DNA of 64,000 nt from positions 124,001-188,000 of the forward strand of contig JBBIIC010000004.1 in assembly GCA_037446725.1 (NCBI GenBank), given 5' to 3'. The DNA is from JBBIIC01 sp037446725 (lineage in GTDB: Bacteria > Actinomycetota > Coriobacteriia > Anaerosomatales > SLCP01). A model generated the notes under the pieces. It made no database searches. It saw only the letters and a list, made by a program, of their open reading frames with translations, and was not told the DNA's origin. The translations under genes were made by a program, and so were the position numbers. Numbering within the stretch: the stretch's first letter is position 1; each line of letters begins with the position of its first letter. Of this stretch, positions 17,670 to 26,224 are shown one piece after another.

Positions 17670-18545
17670 ATGCTTCTCGAGTTCACCAAGATGCACGGGC
17701 TCGGCAACGACTTCGTGATGATCGAGGACCTCGACGAATCACTCGACCTCGCGCCAGAGGCCGTCACGTGGTTCTGCGACCGCAACTTCGGCATCGGCGC
17801 CGACGGGCTCATCCTCGTACGCCCCGCGAGCGTGCCCGATGCGGACTTCTTCATGCTGTACCACAACGCCGACGGCACCACGGCCGAGATGTGCGGCAAC
17901 GGCGTGCGATGCTTCGCCAAGTACCTCGTCGACCGGCAACTTGTCGACCCTGATGCCGACAGCGTCCGCGTCCAGACACTCGGGGGCATCAAGCCCATCA
18001 CGTTCGCTCGAGACCCATACGGGCTCATGTCGGAGGCCAGCGTCGACATGGGCGAGCCCGTGCTCGATCCCATCGGCATCCCCGTCGATCTGCCCGGCGA
18101 GCGTGCGATCGGCAGTGAGGTGGCGACGGCGGCCGGCACCTTCACCTTAACGGCCGTCTCCATGGGCAACCCGCACGCGATCATCTGGGTCGACGATGTC
18201 GACGAGGCGCCCGTGCGCACCGTAGGTCCGCTCGTTGAGACGCACGCCATCTTCCCGGCCAAGACCAACGTCGAGTTCGCCGAGGCGGTCGACGACAAGC
18301 GCATCCGGCTCCGGGTCTGGGAGCGCGGGGTGGGGGAGACCCTTGCGTGCGGCACGGGCGCGTGCGCGACCGCGGTGGCTGGCGTGCTCGACGGGCGCAC
18401 GGACCGCTCGGTGACGATCGAACTGCCGGGTGGCGAGCTCTCGATCACGTGGGCGAATGACGGACACGTCTACATGACCGGCCCCGCGACCGAGGTGTTC
18501 CAGGGGAGCCTCCGCATACCCGAGGAAGACGCCGGAGCGTTCTGA
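17670..18545 (+). CDS. dapF: Diaminopimelate epimerase
   Basis: Converts LL- to meso-diaminopimelate for lysine and peptidoglycan. The 291 residues carry both catalytic cysteines, C75 (AEMCGNGVRC) and C227 (ACGTGACATA). The upstream step, dapL, is the next gene on the same strand, so both enzymes of the aminotransferase branch are together. ATG start behind AGCGGAAGGG. Confidence 0.96.
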   Translation: MLLEFTKMHGLGNDFVMIEDLDESLDLAPEAVTWFCDRNFGIGADGLILVRPASVPDADFFMLYHNADGTTAEMCGNGVRCFAKYLVDRQLVDPDADSVRVQTLGGIKPITFARDPYGLMSEASVDMGEPVLDPIGIPVDLPGERAIGSEVATAAGTFTLTAVSMGNPHAIIWVDDVDEAPVRTVGPLVETHAIFPAKTNVEFAEAVDDKRIRLRVWERGVGETLACGTGACATAVAGVLDGRTDRSVTIELPGGELSITWANDGHVYMTGPATEVFQGSLRIPEEDAGAF

Positions 18546-18703
18546 CCCTACGCGCGTCCGTGACGACCCGGAAACACGGTGACGCTATCGTTGCGAACGA
18601 CGAGCGTCGCGCGTGAGTTTGCTACCATGTGCCGAGCGGACCGACCAGCGACACTCGCACGGACCGCGAGTGCCGAATCGTGACAGAAGGGGATGGACCC
18701 GCC

Positions 18704-19858
18704 GTGAGGACTGCCCATCGTATCGCCGAGCTTCCGCCGTACCTGTTCGCCGAGATCGACAGGAAGAAGGAGGCGAAGCAGGCGCAGGGCATCGACGTCA
18801 TCTCGCTCGGCATCGGTGATCCAGATATGCCCACGCCGGACCGTATCGTCGACGCGATGGGCAAGGCGATCCGCAACCCCGCCAATCACCAGTACCCGAG
18901 CTACTACGGCGCGAAGCGCTACCGCGAGGCCTGTGCCGAATGGATGTCGCGCCGCTTCGGCGTCTCGGTGGACCCAGACGACGAGACGCTGGCACTCATC
19001 GGCTCGAAAGAGGGTATCGCCCACGTCTTCTTCGCCTTCGTGGACCCGGGTGACTACACCCTCGTCCCGGGCTGCGGCTACCCGGTCTACCACACCGGCG
19101 GCATCCTCGCGGGAGGGCAGACGCACTGGATGCCGATGACCGAGGAGAACGGCTTCCTCGCCGACTTCGAGTCCACCCCCGCCGAGGTGCTCGCGAAGGC
19201 GAAGATGATGTTCCTGTCGTATCCGAACAACCCGACCTCGGCAATCGCGACGCCCGAGTACTTCGACCGGGCCATCGCGTTCGCCCGGGAGCACGACCTG
19301 CTCATCATCCACGACAACGCGTATTCCGAGATCGGCTTCGACGGCTACAAACCGCCGAGCTTCCTCGAGCGCCCGGGTGCCAAGGATGTCGCCATCGAGC
19401 TGTTCAGCTGCTCGAAGTCGTACAACATGACCGGATGGCGCGTGGCGTTCGCCGCCGGCAACAGTGCGGCGATCAAGGCGCTCGGCACTGTGAAGTCCAA
19501 CATCGACTCCGGCGTGTTCACCGCGGTGCAGGACGCCGCCATCGAAGCGATGCTCGGTCTCCAGGAGGTCGACGACCTCTCCGCCGTCTACCAGCGCCGC
19601 CGAGACATGGTTATGCCGGCGCTCGACAAGATCGGCCTGCGCGCGCACCCATGCAAGGGCACCATCTACGTGTGGGCGCGCGTGCCCGAGGGCCATACCT
19701 CTGCAGGATTCGCCGAGAAGGTGCTCGAGGAGGCGAACGTCATCGTCGCCCCCGGCAACGCATACGGGCCGAGCGGGGAGGGCTACATCCGCATCAGCCT
19801 CGCCACTCCCGACGACCGTCTCGAGGAGGCCATCGCCAGAATCGAGGCCACGCTCTGA
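18704..19858 (+). CDS. dapL: LL-diaminopimelate aminotransferase
   Basis: PLP enzyme making LL-diaminopimelate directly from tetrahydrodipicolinate, bypassing the succinylase/acetylase branches. The GTG at 18704 (AGAAGGGGA 10 bases upstream) yields 384 residues beginning RTAHRIAELPPYLFAEIDRKK, the usual family start; upstream in-frame starts (18629, 18680) would add unconserved residues. Fold-type I motifs are YPNNPTSA and the Schiff-base lysine segment SCSKSYNMTGWR. dapL occurs in scattered lineages including anaerobes, consistent with the rest of the window. Confidence 0.93.
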   Translation: MRTAHRIAELPPYLFAEIDRKKEAKQAQGIDVISLGIGDPDMPTPDRIVDAMGKAIRNPANHQYPSYYGAKRYREACAEWMSRRFGVSVDPDDETLALIGSKEGIAHVFFAFVDPGDYTLVPGCGYPVYHTGGILAGGQTHWMPMTEENGFLADFESTPAEVLAKAKMMFLSYPNNPTSAIATPEYFDRAIAFAREHDLLIIHDNAYSEIGFDGYKPPSFLERPGAKDVAIELFSCSKSYNMTGWRVAFAAGNSAAIKALGTVKSNIDSGVFTAVQDAAIEAMLGLQEVDDLSAVYQRRRDMVMPALDKIGLRAHPCKGTIYVWARVPEGHTSAGFAEKVLEEANVIVAPGNAYGPSGEGYIRISLATPDDRLEEAIARIEATL

Positions 19859-19871
19859 GGATGGTGCACCG

Positions 19872-21218
19872 ATGAGCGGGCGCACGCGCCCACCCGAGTG
19901 GGAGCGCGACGACACCAGGCCGCGCGCGGTCCTGGTCGGCGTCGACCGCGGCGCGGGCGAATGGCCGATCGAGGAGTCCCTGGCCGAGCTCGAGCGCCTC
20001 GCGCACACCGCGGGGATCGACGTCGCTGCCACGGCCACCCAGCGCCTTGACAAGGCCAATCCGCGCACCTTCATCGGGGCCGGCAAGGCTGAGGAGGTCG
20101 CCGACCTCGCACGTACGGGCCAGGCCGAGATCGTCATCTTCGACGATGATCTCACGCCCCGTCAGCAGGCCAACATCGAGTCGCTGGTCCCCGGCATCCG
20201 CATCCTCGACCGCACGGCGCTCATCCTCGAGATCTTCGCGATGCACGCCGTCAGCCGTGAAGGTAAACTTCAGGTTGAGCTTGCACAACTCGAGTACCTG
20301 CTCCCGCGGCTGCGCGGCATGTGGGGCCACCTCGAACGCGAGCGCCTGGGCGGCGGTCGAGGTGCGCGCTTCGGCGCCGGTGAGTCACAGCTCGAGACCG
20401 ACCGGCGCCTCGCCCGCAAGCGCATAGCCGACCTCAAGCGCGAGCTGAAGCATGTCGCATCAGCGCGAGAGACCCAGCGCAAGGCCCGCGCCACCAGCGG
20501 GGTGTTCCGGGTAGCACTTGTCGGCTACACGAACGCCGGCAAGTCGAGCCTCCTCAACGCCCTGACCGGCGCAGACGCGCTAAGCTACGACATGTTGTTC
20601 GCCACCCTCGACTCGACGACCCGTCGCCTCACGATCGTCGACGGCCGGGAGATCACGCTCACCGACACCGTCGGCTTCATCAACAAGCTGCCCCATGGAC
20701 TCGTCGAAGCGTTCAAGTCCACGCTAGACGAGGTAACCGAGGCTGACCTGCTCCTGCACGTGGTCGACGCCTCCCACCCCCAGCATCAGGCGCAGATGTC
20801 CGCGGTGGACGTGGTTCTCAAGGAGATTGGAGCGAGTGCGGTGCCCCGCGCCCTCGTGCTCAACAAGATCGATCGCATCGGCACGGACGACCGGAAGCGA
20901 CTCGTCGGGCGCCACCCCGATGCGGTCCTCGTCTCGGCCGCCAGCGGAGAGGGCACCGACCGGCTGCTCGAGCGCCTCTCCTCCGAGGCCGCGCGCGGCA
21001 GTGTCACGATGACAGTGCTCGTGCCCTACACCCGCGGGGAGCTCGTCAAGCTCGCGCACGAACGAACGCATCTCGTCAGCGAACGTCACACTCCCGACGG
21101 GACGCAGCTCGTCATGAGCGTGCCCTCGGCAGTTGTCCCCCAGTTCGCTGAGTACCAGACCGACGCCGACGGCACAGGGCCAATAGAGGCCGATGGCGCC
21201 GACTCGCAGGGCACGTAG
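19872..21218 (+). CDS. hflX: GTPase HflX
   Basis: Ribosome-associated GTPase that can split stalled or stressed ribosomes. The 448 residues have an N-terminal HflX domain (TFIGAGKAEEV), a coiled linker with the glycine-rich GGRGARFGAGESQLE, and a G domain with G1 GYTNAGKSS near residue 217, G3 DTVGFI and G4 NKID. ATG start 13 bases after dapL. Its stop faces the lexA stop across 27 bases with no clear terminator. Confidence 0.95.
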   Translation: MSGRTRPPEWERDDTRPRAVLVGVDRGAGEWPIEESLAELERLAHTAGIDVAATATQRLDKANPRTFIGAGKAEEVADLARTGQAEIVIFDDDLTPRQQANIESLVPGIRILDRTALILEIFAMHAVSREGKLQVELAQLEYLLPRLRGMWGHLERERLGGGRGARFGAGESQLETDRRLARKRIADLKRELKHVASARETQRKARATSGVFRVALVGYTNAGKSSLLNALTGADALSYDMLFATLDSTTRRLTIVDGREITLTDTVGFINKLPHGLVEAFKSTLDEVTEADLLLHVVDASHPQHQAQMSAVDVVLKEIGASAVPRALVLNKIDRIGTDDRKRLVGRHPDAVLVSAASGEGTDRLLERLSSEAARGSVTMTVLVPYTRGELVKLAHERTHLVSERHTPDGTQLVMSVPSAVVPQFAEYQTDADGTGPIEADGADSQGT

Positions 21219-21245
21219 CGACGAGAGGAGAGCGGCGGCCCTGCG

Positions 21246-21869
21246 TCAGATGCGCCGGAAGAGCGCTACGGCCTTGCCGAGCACCGTGACGTCGCGCGCG
21301 TAGATCGGCTCCATCGTCGCGTTCTCGGGCTGCAGTCGGATCCGGTCGGCCTCCTTGAAGAACCGCTTGACCGTCGCGTCGTCCTCGATAAGGGCGACGA
21401 CGATGTCGCCGTTGGTCGCGGTGCTCTGCTGCCTGACGACAACGTAGTCGCCGTCAAGAATGCCCGCCTCGATCATCGAGTCTCCGCGGACCTTCAGGAT
21501 GAAGGTCGATTCGTCGGCCATCTCACTCGGGAGCGACATCGTGGTCTCGATGTTCTCCGACGCGAGCAGAGGAGCGCCTGCAGCCACCTGCCCGACGACC
21601 GGGACGGCACGGACCGAGTCGTAGTCGATCGCCCGGTCGGTGTCGCGGTAGTCGAACACCTCGAGTGCCCGGGGCTTGGACGGGTCACGCCTCAGGAAGC
21701 CCTTGCTCTCGAGCGCGGCAAGATGCGAGTGCACCGTCGATGAAGATGAGAGTCCGACCGCTTCGCCGATCTCACGGACGGACGGCGGGAAGCCGCGCCT
21801 GTGGATCTCCGCACGGATGAAGTCGAGTATCTGCTGCTGGCGACCGGTGAGCTCGGGCTTGTAGGACAT
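21246..21869 (-). CDS. lexA: LexA repressor
   Basis: SOS repressor. The start at 21869 (AGGAGG just upstream) gives 207 residues beginning MSYKPELTGRQQQILDFIR; a longer upstream frame is excluded because it crosses the operators. Winged HTH is at residues ~25-65. The autocleavage site is A97-G98 (QVAAGAP), and the S131 (GDSM) / K168 (ATVKRF) catalytic dyad is intact. Its leader contains an SOS-type box (21887-21900) and another lies further upstream, so it should repress itself. It diverges from a LysM gene, the arrangement of lexA-yneA in Bacillus and of lexA with a LysM gene (ChiZ/Rv2719c) in mycobacteria. Confidence 0.96.
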   Translation of the reverse strand: MSYKPELTGRQQQILDFIRAEIHRRGFPPSVREIGEAVGLSSSSTVHSHLAALESKGFLRRDPSKPRALEVFDYRDTDRAIDYDSVRAVPVVGQVAAGAPLLASENIETTMSLPSEMADESTFILKVRGDSMIEAGILDGDYVVVRQQSTATNGDIVVALIEDDATVKRFFKEADRIRLQPENATMEPIYARDVTVLGKAVALFRRI

Positions 21870-21886
21870 GACGTCCTCCTCGGTAC

Positions 21887-21900
21887 CGAATGCATGTTCG
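21887..21900 (-). promoter_or_regulatory. SOS-type box in the lexA leader
   Basis: CGAATGCATGTTCG, one mismatch from CGAAC-N4-GTTCG. On the minus strand a candidate lexA promoter is TTGCGC (21930-21935) - 18 bases - TACACT (21906-21911), so the box covers the expected start site. Confidence 0.65.
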
Positions 21901-21932
21901 CCTGCAGTGTAGTACACCCGCCGCCCACGGCG

Positions 21933-21946
21933 CAAACACGCGTTCG
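21933..21946 (-). promoter_or_regulatory. Weak SOS-like box upstream of lexA
   Basis: CAAACACGCGTTCG, one mismatch in the left half-site of the consensus, overlapping the putative lexA -35. Confidence 0.4.
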
Positions 21947-21958
21947 ACCGGTAGGGGG

Positions 21959-21987
21959 TTGCAATCGAACATATGTTCGTCTACGCT
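21959..21987 (+). promoter_or_regulatory. LysM-gene promoter with embedded perfect SOS box
   Basis: TTGCAA (21959-21964) and TACGCT (21982-21987) are 17 bases apart. The consensus box CGAACATATGTTCG occupies 21966-21979 between them, the same geometry as in the recA promoter at 7760. Confidence 0.8.
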
Positions 21988-21992
21988 CAATA

Positions 21993-22006
21993 CGAACACA
22001 CGTTCG
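21993..22006 (+). promoter_or_regulatory. Second SOS box downstream of the LysM-gene promoter
   Basis: CGAACACACGTTCG at 21993-22006 fits CGAAC-N4-GTTCG exactly and overlaps the expected transcription start, giving the LysM gene two full operators. Confidence 0.75.
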
Positions 22007-22071
22007 CATGTGATGTCAGACCCGGGTCGTATCGTCCCGGTAGGGTCGGACCGGATGCGGGAGGTTTGCAC

Positions 22072-22476
22072 ATGAGCGCGTACACGACGACTCATCACAT
22101 CGCCGGGGGCAAGACCACCGGTGTACACAGGAGCACACGCCGCTGCCGGCGTTCGCCCGGCCAGCGCGCGATCTCGACGTTGATCACATGCGAGTGGGGC
22201 GCCGTCCTTGTTGTGGCAGCGGCACTCGTGGCGACCCTCCTCTGGCTCGCAGCCGGCGCGTCTCCTGGATCCGTGCCGACGCACCCCGTTCGCGTCGAGG
22301 CGGGAGACTCTCTGTGGCGCATCGCAACCGCCCACCCGGTTGCGGGCCTCACCACCGAGCAGACAGTGGAACTGATCCGGCAGGCCAACGGGATCGACGG
22401 GTCGACGCTGCACGCAGGACAGCTTCTGCACGTGCCCGATGCTGCTCCTGGAACCCCCGCGGTCGCACAACGCTGA
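22072..22476 (+). CDS. SOS-controlled LysM membrane protein (YneA/ChiZ-like)
   Basis: A 134-residue protein: a basic N-terminal tail, one membrane helix (about 43-68) and an extracytoplasmic LysM domain (about 77-125, HPVRVEAGDSLWRIA...). Size, topology, divergence from lexA and two SOS boxes match YneA of Bacillus and ChiZ of mycobacteria, which delay division during DNA damage. Function is inferred from this context; the sequence outside LysM is not conserved enough to be sure. The ATG at 22072 with GGGAGG upstream is preferred over an earlier in-frame start in the operator. Confidence 0.8.
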   Translation: MSAYTTTHHIAGGKTTGVHRSTRRCRRSPGQRAISTLITCEWGAVLVVAAALVATLLWLAAGASPGSVPTHPVRVEAGDSLWRIATAHPVAGLTTEQTVELIRQANGIDGSTLHAGQLLHVPDAAPGTPAVAQR

Positions 22477-22532
22477 GTCGGCCAGCCGCCTGACTCCCAG
22501 TTTCCAGAATTCGCCGAATTTGGGCGTTGTAG

Positions 22533-22580
22533 ACCCCATATCTTGTGTGCTAGGCTCCCGAATAGCCAAGATATAGGGGT
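22533..22580 (+). promoter_or_regulatory. Paired NrdR boxes upstream of nrdR
   Basis: ACCCCATATCTTGTGT (22533-22548) and GCCAAGATATAGGGGT (22565-22580) are near-perfect inverted copies of each other, 32 bases centre to centre, about three helical turns. This is the spacing expected of NrdR operator pairs, and the AT-rich ATATCT cores resemble the family consensus. The second box ends 7 bases before the nrdR ATG. Confidence 0.7.
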
Positions 22581-22586
22581 GAGGCG

Positions 22587-23039
22587 ATGCGGTGTCCGTT
22601 CTGCGGTCACGATGAGACGAAGGTCGTTGACTCCCGGGTGTCCGAGTCACAGGACGCCATCAGGCGTCGGCGCGAGTGCCTCTCGTGCCAGAAGCGGTTC
22701 ACCACGTACGAGCGCCGCGAGGAGATGCCGCTCATGGTCGCCAAGCGCGACGGCTCTACCGAGCCGTTCGACCGCGGGAAGCTCCTGCGGGGGCTCATCG
22801 TTGCAACGGCCAAGCGCGACGTTTCCACAGAGCAGCTCGAGGGACTCATCGACGATATCGAATCCGAGCTGCACAACGAGTTTCGCTACGAGATCGACTC
22901 CACGGTCCTCGGCGACATGGTGCTTGACCGCCTGAGGGAGCTCGACAAGGTCGCCTACGTACGCTTCGCGTCGGTCTACAAGTCCTTCGAAGACGTGGAT
23001 GAGTTCACGTCTGAACTGCGCGGGTTGAAGAAACGCTAG
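22587..23039 (+). CDS. nrdR: Transcriptional repressor NrdR
   Basis: ATP/dATP-sensing repressor of ribonucleotide reductase genes. The 150 residues have an N-terminal zinc ribbon (C3, C6, C31, C34) and an ATP-cone (about 46-136). Close spacing to nrdD (41 bases) and the paired boxes upstream imply autoregulation together with the anaerobic reductase. ATG start behind GGGTGAGG. Confidence 0.97.
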   Translation: MRCPFCGHDETKVVDSRVSESQDAIRRRRECLSCQKRFTTYERREEMPLMVAKRDGSTEPFDRGKLLRGLIVATAKRDVSTEQLEGLIDDIESELHNEFRYEIDSTVLGDMVLDRLRELDKVAYVRFASVYKSFEDVDEFTSELRGLKKR

Positions 23040-23079
23040 GGAGCGCCCGCGGTCGAGGGGTGCGGAGGGGGAGAGCGCC

Positions 23080-25188
23080 GTGGTCATGGAACGCGTCGTG
23101 AACGTCATACGGCCGGCCGCGCCGGGCACCGGAGCGGATGCGACTGATATCGCGCTTCTCGTCTCGACGAACTCCCGGCAGGAGATAGACTCCTGGGACC
23201 GCACCAAGATCTCGGACTCTCTGGTCAAGGAAGCCGGTATTTCGCCGCACGTGGCGGCCGAGATCGCGCTGGCCGTCGAAGACCGGATCGATCGAACGAA
23301 CCTCATGACGGTGACGACGGCAATCATCCGCGAGATGGTCGACCTCGAGTTCCTCGAGCGCGGGATGACGCTCGCTCACAAGCGCCACAGTCACCTGGGC
23401 CTGCCGATGTGGGACGTCGAGCAGATCATCAGCAACGCGAACAGGGAGAACTCCAACACCACTCACAACCCAGAGTCGGTGAACCTCACCATAGCCGAGA
23501 CGATCCTCAAGGAGTTCGCTCTGAGGCGCGTATTCAGCGAGGACGTGGCCGAAGCCCACTACGTTGGCGACATCCACCTCCATGATCTCGGGTTCATCAT
23601 ACGGCCATACTGCGGCGGCCACAGCCTGGAGTACATCAAGAAGTTCGGCCTGAATCTGCCGAACATCACGAGTGTGTCCAAGCCGGCCAAGCACGCCGAG
23701 GTACTCGTCGGGCACATGGTCAAGATGGCAAGCGCGCTGCAGGCGCACTACGCGGGCGCGGTCGGCTGGGAGGCGGTCAACATCTTCTTCGCACCCTACC
23801 TCGAGGGGAAGACCGACGACGAGATCGACCAGCTCGCCCAGATGCTGATCTTCGAGTTCAACCAGCTCGCCGGTGCCCGGGGCAGCCAGGTCGTCTTCAC
23901 CGACTTCAACCTCTACTTCAACGTTCCGCGGCACTTTGCCGATACTCCGGCGATCGGCCCGGGTGGCAGGTACACCGGCAAGACATACAAGGACTACGAG
24001 AGCGAGGCCCAACGCTTCCTCACCGCGATGATGCGCGTCTACCTGCGCGGCGACGCTACCGGAAAGACCTTCGTCTTCCCGAAACCGCTCCTGCACATCA
24101 GCGAGGATTTCTTCTCGACCCCAGGCCACGAGGACTTCTTCAATCTCGCCTGCACGGTTGCGAGCCGACAGGGCATCACCTACTTCGTGTTCGACCGCGG
24201 CGACGAGGTCACGGTCTCTCAGTGCTGCAGGCTCAAGCTCAAGTTGAGCCAGGAGCAGATCGGCGAGACTTCCACGCCGGAAGTCATGCGCTTCTCCGCT
24301 CTACAGAACGTGACCATCAACCTGCCGCGCATAGCCTACAAAGCGAGCGGCAACGACCAGGTCCTGTTCATGGAGCTCAACCGGGCGCTCGATCTCGTGG
24401 CCAAGGCCCATCTTCAGAAGCTCGAGTTCATCCAGGGGCTCGTCGACCTCGGCGACGGAGGACCGCTCGGCCTGCTCACGCAGGACATCGACGGGCAACC
24501 CTACCTCAAGATGGACCGCCTCACCTACCTGGCGGGCCTCATCGGGCTCAACGAGCTCGTGCAGTTCCACACCGGTGAGCAGCTGCACGAATCCGACGAT
24601 GCGCTTCGGTTCGGACTCAGGGTGATCTCGGCGATGAGCCTCAAGTGCCGGGAACTGTCCGAGCGCTACGGGATGAACATGGTCCTCGAGGAGAGCCCTG
24701 CGGAGTCCGCGGGTTACCGGCTTGCGAAACTCGACATGAAGTACTGGCCGACACAGACGGCCTCTGTCGTCAAGGGAGACCCGACCGGGGACACGTACTA
24801 CTACACCAACTCGGTCCACCTGTCGGTCGAAGCGGACGTGGACTACGTGGAGCGAGTCGAGAAGCAGTCACGCTTCCACCCGCTCATCGAGGCCGGGGCG
24901 ATAGTCCATGTCTGGCTTGGCGAGCACGAACCGGACCCTGCGGCGCTCAAGGCCTTCGTCGAGCGCACGTTCCGCAACACCCAGTGCTCGCAGATCGCTT
25001 TCAGTCCCGAATTTACGGTCTGCGAATCGTGCCATCGCACGACCCGGGGCCTGCGCACGCAGTGCTCGCTCTGCGGCTCTCTGGACGTCTACGGCGTCAC
25101 GCGCATCGTCGGGTACTTCAGCAAGGTCCAGACATGGAACCAAAGCAAGATCGGCGAGCTGTACGACCGGGTGAGGACGGGGCTCTAG
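23080..25188 (+). CDS. nrdD: Anaerobic ribonucleoside-triphosphate reductase (class III)
   Basis: Glycyl-radical enzyme reducing NTPs to dNTPs under anoxia. The 702 residues show an N-terminal ATP-cone-like segment, the large barrel, a C-terminal zinc site C648/C651/C662/C665 (CESC...CSLC) and the radical loop RIVGY with glycine near residue 678. The N-terminus may start at GTG 23080 or ATG 23086. The adjacent redoxin and activase complete the system. It is the only ribonucleotide reductase in the window. Confidence 0.95.
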   Translation: MVMERVVNVIRPAAPGTGADATDIALLVSTNSRQEIDSWDRTKISDSLVKEAGISPHVAAEIALAVEDRIDRTNLMTVTTAIIREMVDLEFLERGMTLAHKRHSHLGLPMWDVEQIISNANRENSNTTHNPESVNLTIAETILKEFALRRVFSEDVAEAHYVGDIHLHDLGFIIRPYCGGHSLEYIKKFGLNLPNITSVSKPAKHAEVLVGHMVKMASALQAHYAGAVGWEAVNIFFAPYLEGKTDDEIDQLAQMLIFEFNQLAGARGSQVVFTDFNLYFNVPRHFADTPAIGPGGRYTGKTYKDYESEAQRFLTAMMRVYLRGDATGKTFVFPKPLLHISEDFFSTPGHEDFFNLACTVASRQGITYFVFDRGDEVTVSQCCRLKLKLSQEQIGETSTPEVMRFSALQNVTINLPRIAYKASGNDQVLFMELNRALDLVAKAHLQKLEFIQGLVDLGDGGPLGLLTQDIDGQPYLKMDRLTYLAGLIGLNELVQFHTGEQLHESDDALRFGLRVISAMSLKCRELSERYGMNMVLEESPAESAGYRLAKLDMKYWPTQTASVVKGDPTGDTYYYTNSVHLSVEADVDYVERVEKQSRFHPLIEAGAIVHVWLGEHEPDPAALKAFVERTFRNTQCSQIAFSPEFTVCESCHRTTRGLRTQCSLCGSLDVYGVTRIVGYFSKVQTWNQSKIGELYDRVRTGL

Positions 25189-25241
25189 CGCGCCTCTTGG
25201 GCGCCCGTTGGCACGGATGGCACCGGAGTAAGGGAGAATCG

Positions 25242-25487
25242 TTGAACGTCAAGCTGTTCGTCAAGGACCAGTGTCCGCGATGCCCTGCCGCCAAGCACGC
25301 GTGCGAGGGTCTCGACACTGTCGAGGTCTACGACGTGGCCAGCGTGGACGGTCTGGCTGAGGCTTCCTTCTACAGCGTGCTCGCGACACCGACCGTCCTG
25401 GTAATCGATACGAACGGCCGTGAAGTGGCCGGATGGCGAGGGGAGTCTCCCGACCGCTCGGCCCTGATGGCGGTGCTGGCACAGTGA
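25242..25487 (+). CDS. Small thioredoxin/glutaredoxin-fold protein of the NrdD system
   Basis: An 81-residue protein with a CPRC redox motif near residue 10 (FVKDQCPRCPAAK) and a cis-proline segment ATPTVLVID. It sits between nrdD and nrdG and overlaps the nrdG start by 4 bases, so it likely delivers electrons to NrdD or maintains its cysteines (an inference from position). It uses a rare TTG start at 25242 behind AAGGGAG; the frame upstream is open but not conserved. Easily missed by gene callers because of size and start codon. Confidence 0.8.
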   Translation: MNVKLFVKDQCPRCPAAKHACEGLDTVEVYDVASVDGLAEASFYSVLATPTVLVIDTNGREVAGWRGESPDRSALMAVLAQ

Positions 25488-26224
25488 CACGCGGCCTCGC
25501 GGCTGAAGTGACCGTAGGGCAGCGGGAGCGTTGTCCCTCCTCCCGCGTCGTCGCGTTCATGCCGACGGGCATGGTCGACTGGCCCGGCAAGATCGCGTCG
25601 ACGCTCTTTCTCTCCGGGTGCCCGCTGCGCTGCCCCTACTGCCACAACCCAGAACTCATCGGGGCCCGTCACGACCGTTCCTGCTGGGGCGCATTGCTCG
25701 GTCACCTGTCCGTACGCAGAGGCTGGATAGACGGCGTCGTGGTCACGGGCGGGGAGCCCACCGCGGCACCCGACCTCATCGACCTGCTCGAAACCCTCGC
25801 AGTCAAGGGTATCCCGGTGAAGCTGGATACCAACGGTACCTCCCCGGGGCTACTCAATCGCGTGCTGGAAGACGGGCTCGTACAGTTCGTCGCACTCGAC
25901 CTCAAGACCGTTCCGGAGCGCTACGGGGAGATCGGACCGAGCGGCGCAGGCGATGCAGTCCTCGCGAGCATCGGGGTGATCCGCCGCAGCGGCGTCGCGC
26001 ACGAGTTCAGAACCACCGTGTACCCGCCGCTCGTGCAACTCGATTATCTGCCCCGACTTGCCCGACTCGTCCGTGGTGGCGACCGGTTCGTGCTGCAGCA
26101 GTTCAGACCGGGCCACACGCTAGATCCGGCTGCAAATGAGGTTCGCCCGTACGATCCGGACCAGCTCGCGGCCAGTGCGGCAGTGTGCTCGTCGTACCTT
26201 CCGACGATCACGAGAGGAGCGTGA
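25484..26224 (+). CDS. nrdG: Anaerobic ribonucleotide reductase activating protein (radical SAM)
   Basis: Generates the glycyl radical on NrdD. The 246 residues have the radical-SAM CxxxCxxC at C46/C50/C53 (CPLRCPYCHN), the GGE motif (VTGGEPT) and a C-terminal FRPG segment. This is the longer type of anaerobic activase that starts with FMPTGMVDWPGK, more common in archaea and clostridia than the E. coli type. GTG start overlaps the redoxin stop; its own stop overlaps dut. Confidence 0.92.
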   Translation: MTRGLAAEVTVGQRERCPSSRVVAFMPTGMVDWPGKIASTLFLSGCPLRCPYCHNPELIGARHDRSCWGALLGHLSVRRGWIDGVVVTGGEPTAAPDLIDLLETLAVKGIPVKLDTNGTSPGLLNRVLEDGLVQFVALDLKTVPERYGEIGPSGAGDAVLASIGVIRRSGVAHEFRTTVYPPLVQLDYLPRLARLVRGGDRFVLQQFRPGHTLDPAANEVRPYDPDQLAASAAVCSSYLPTITRGA

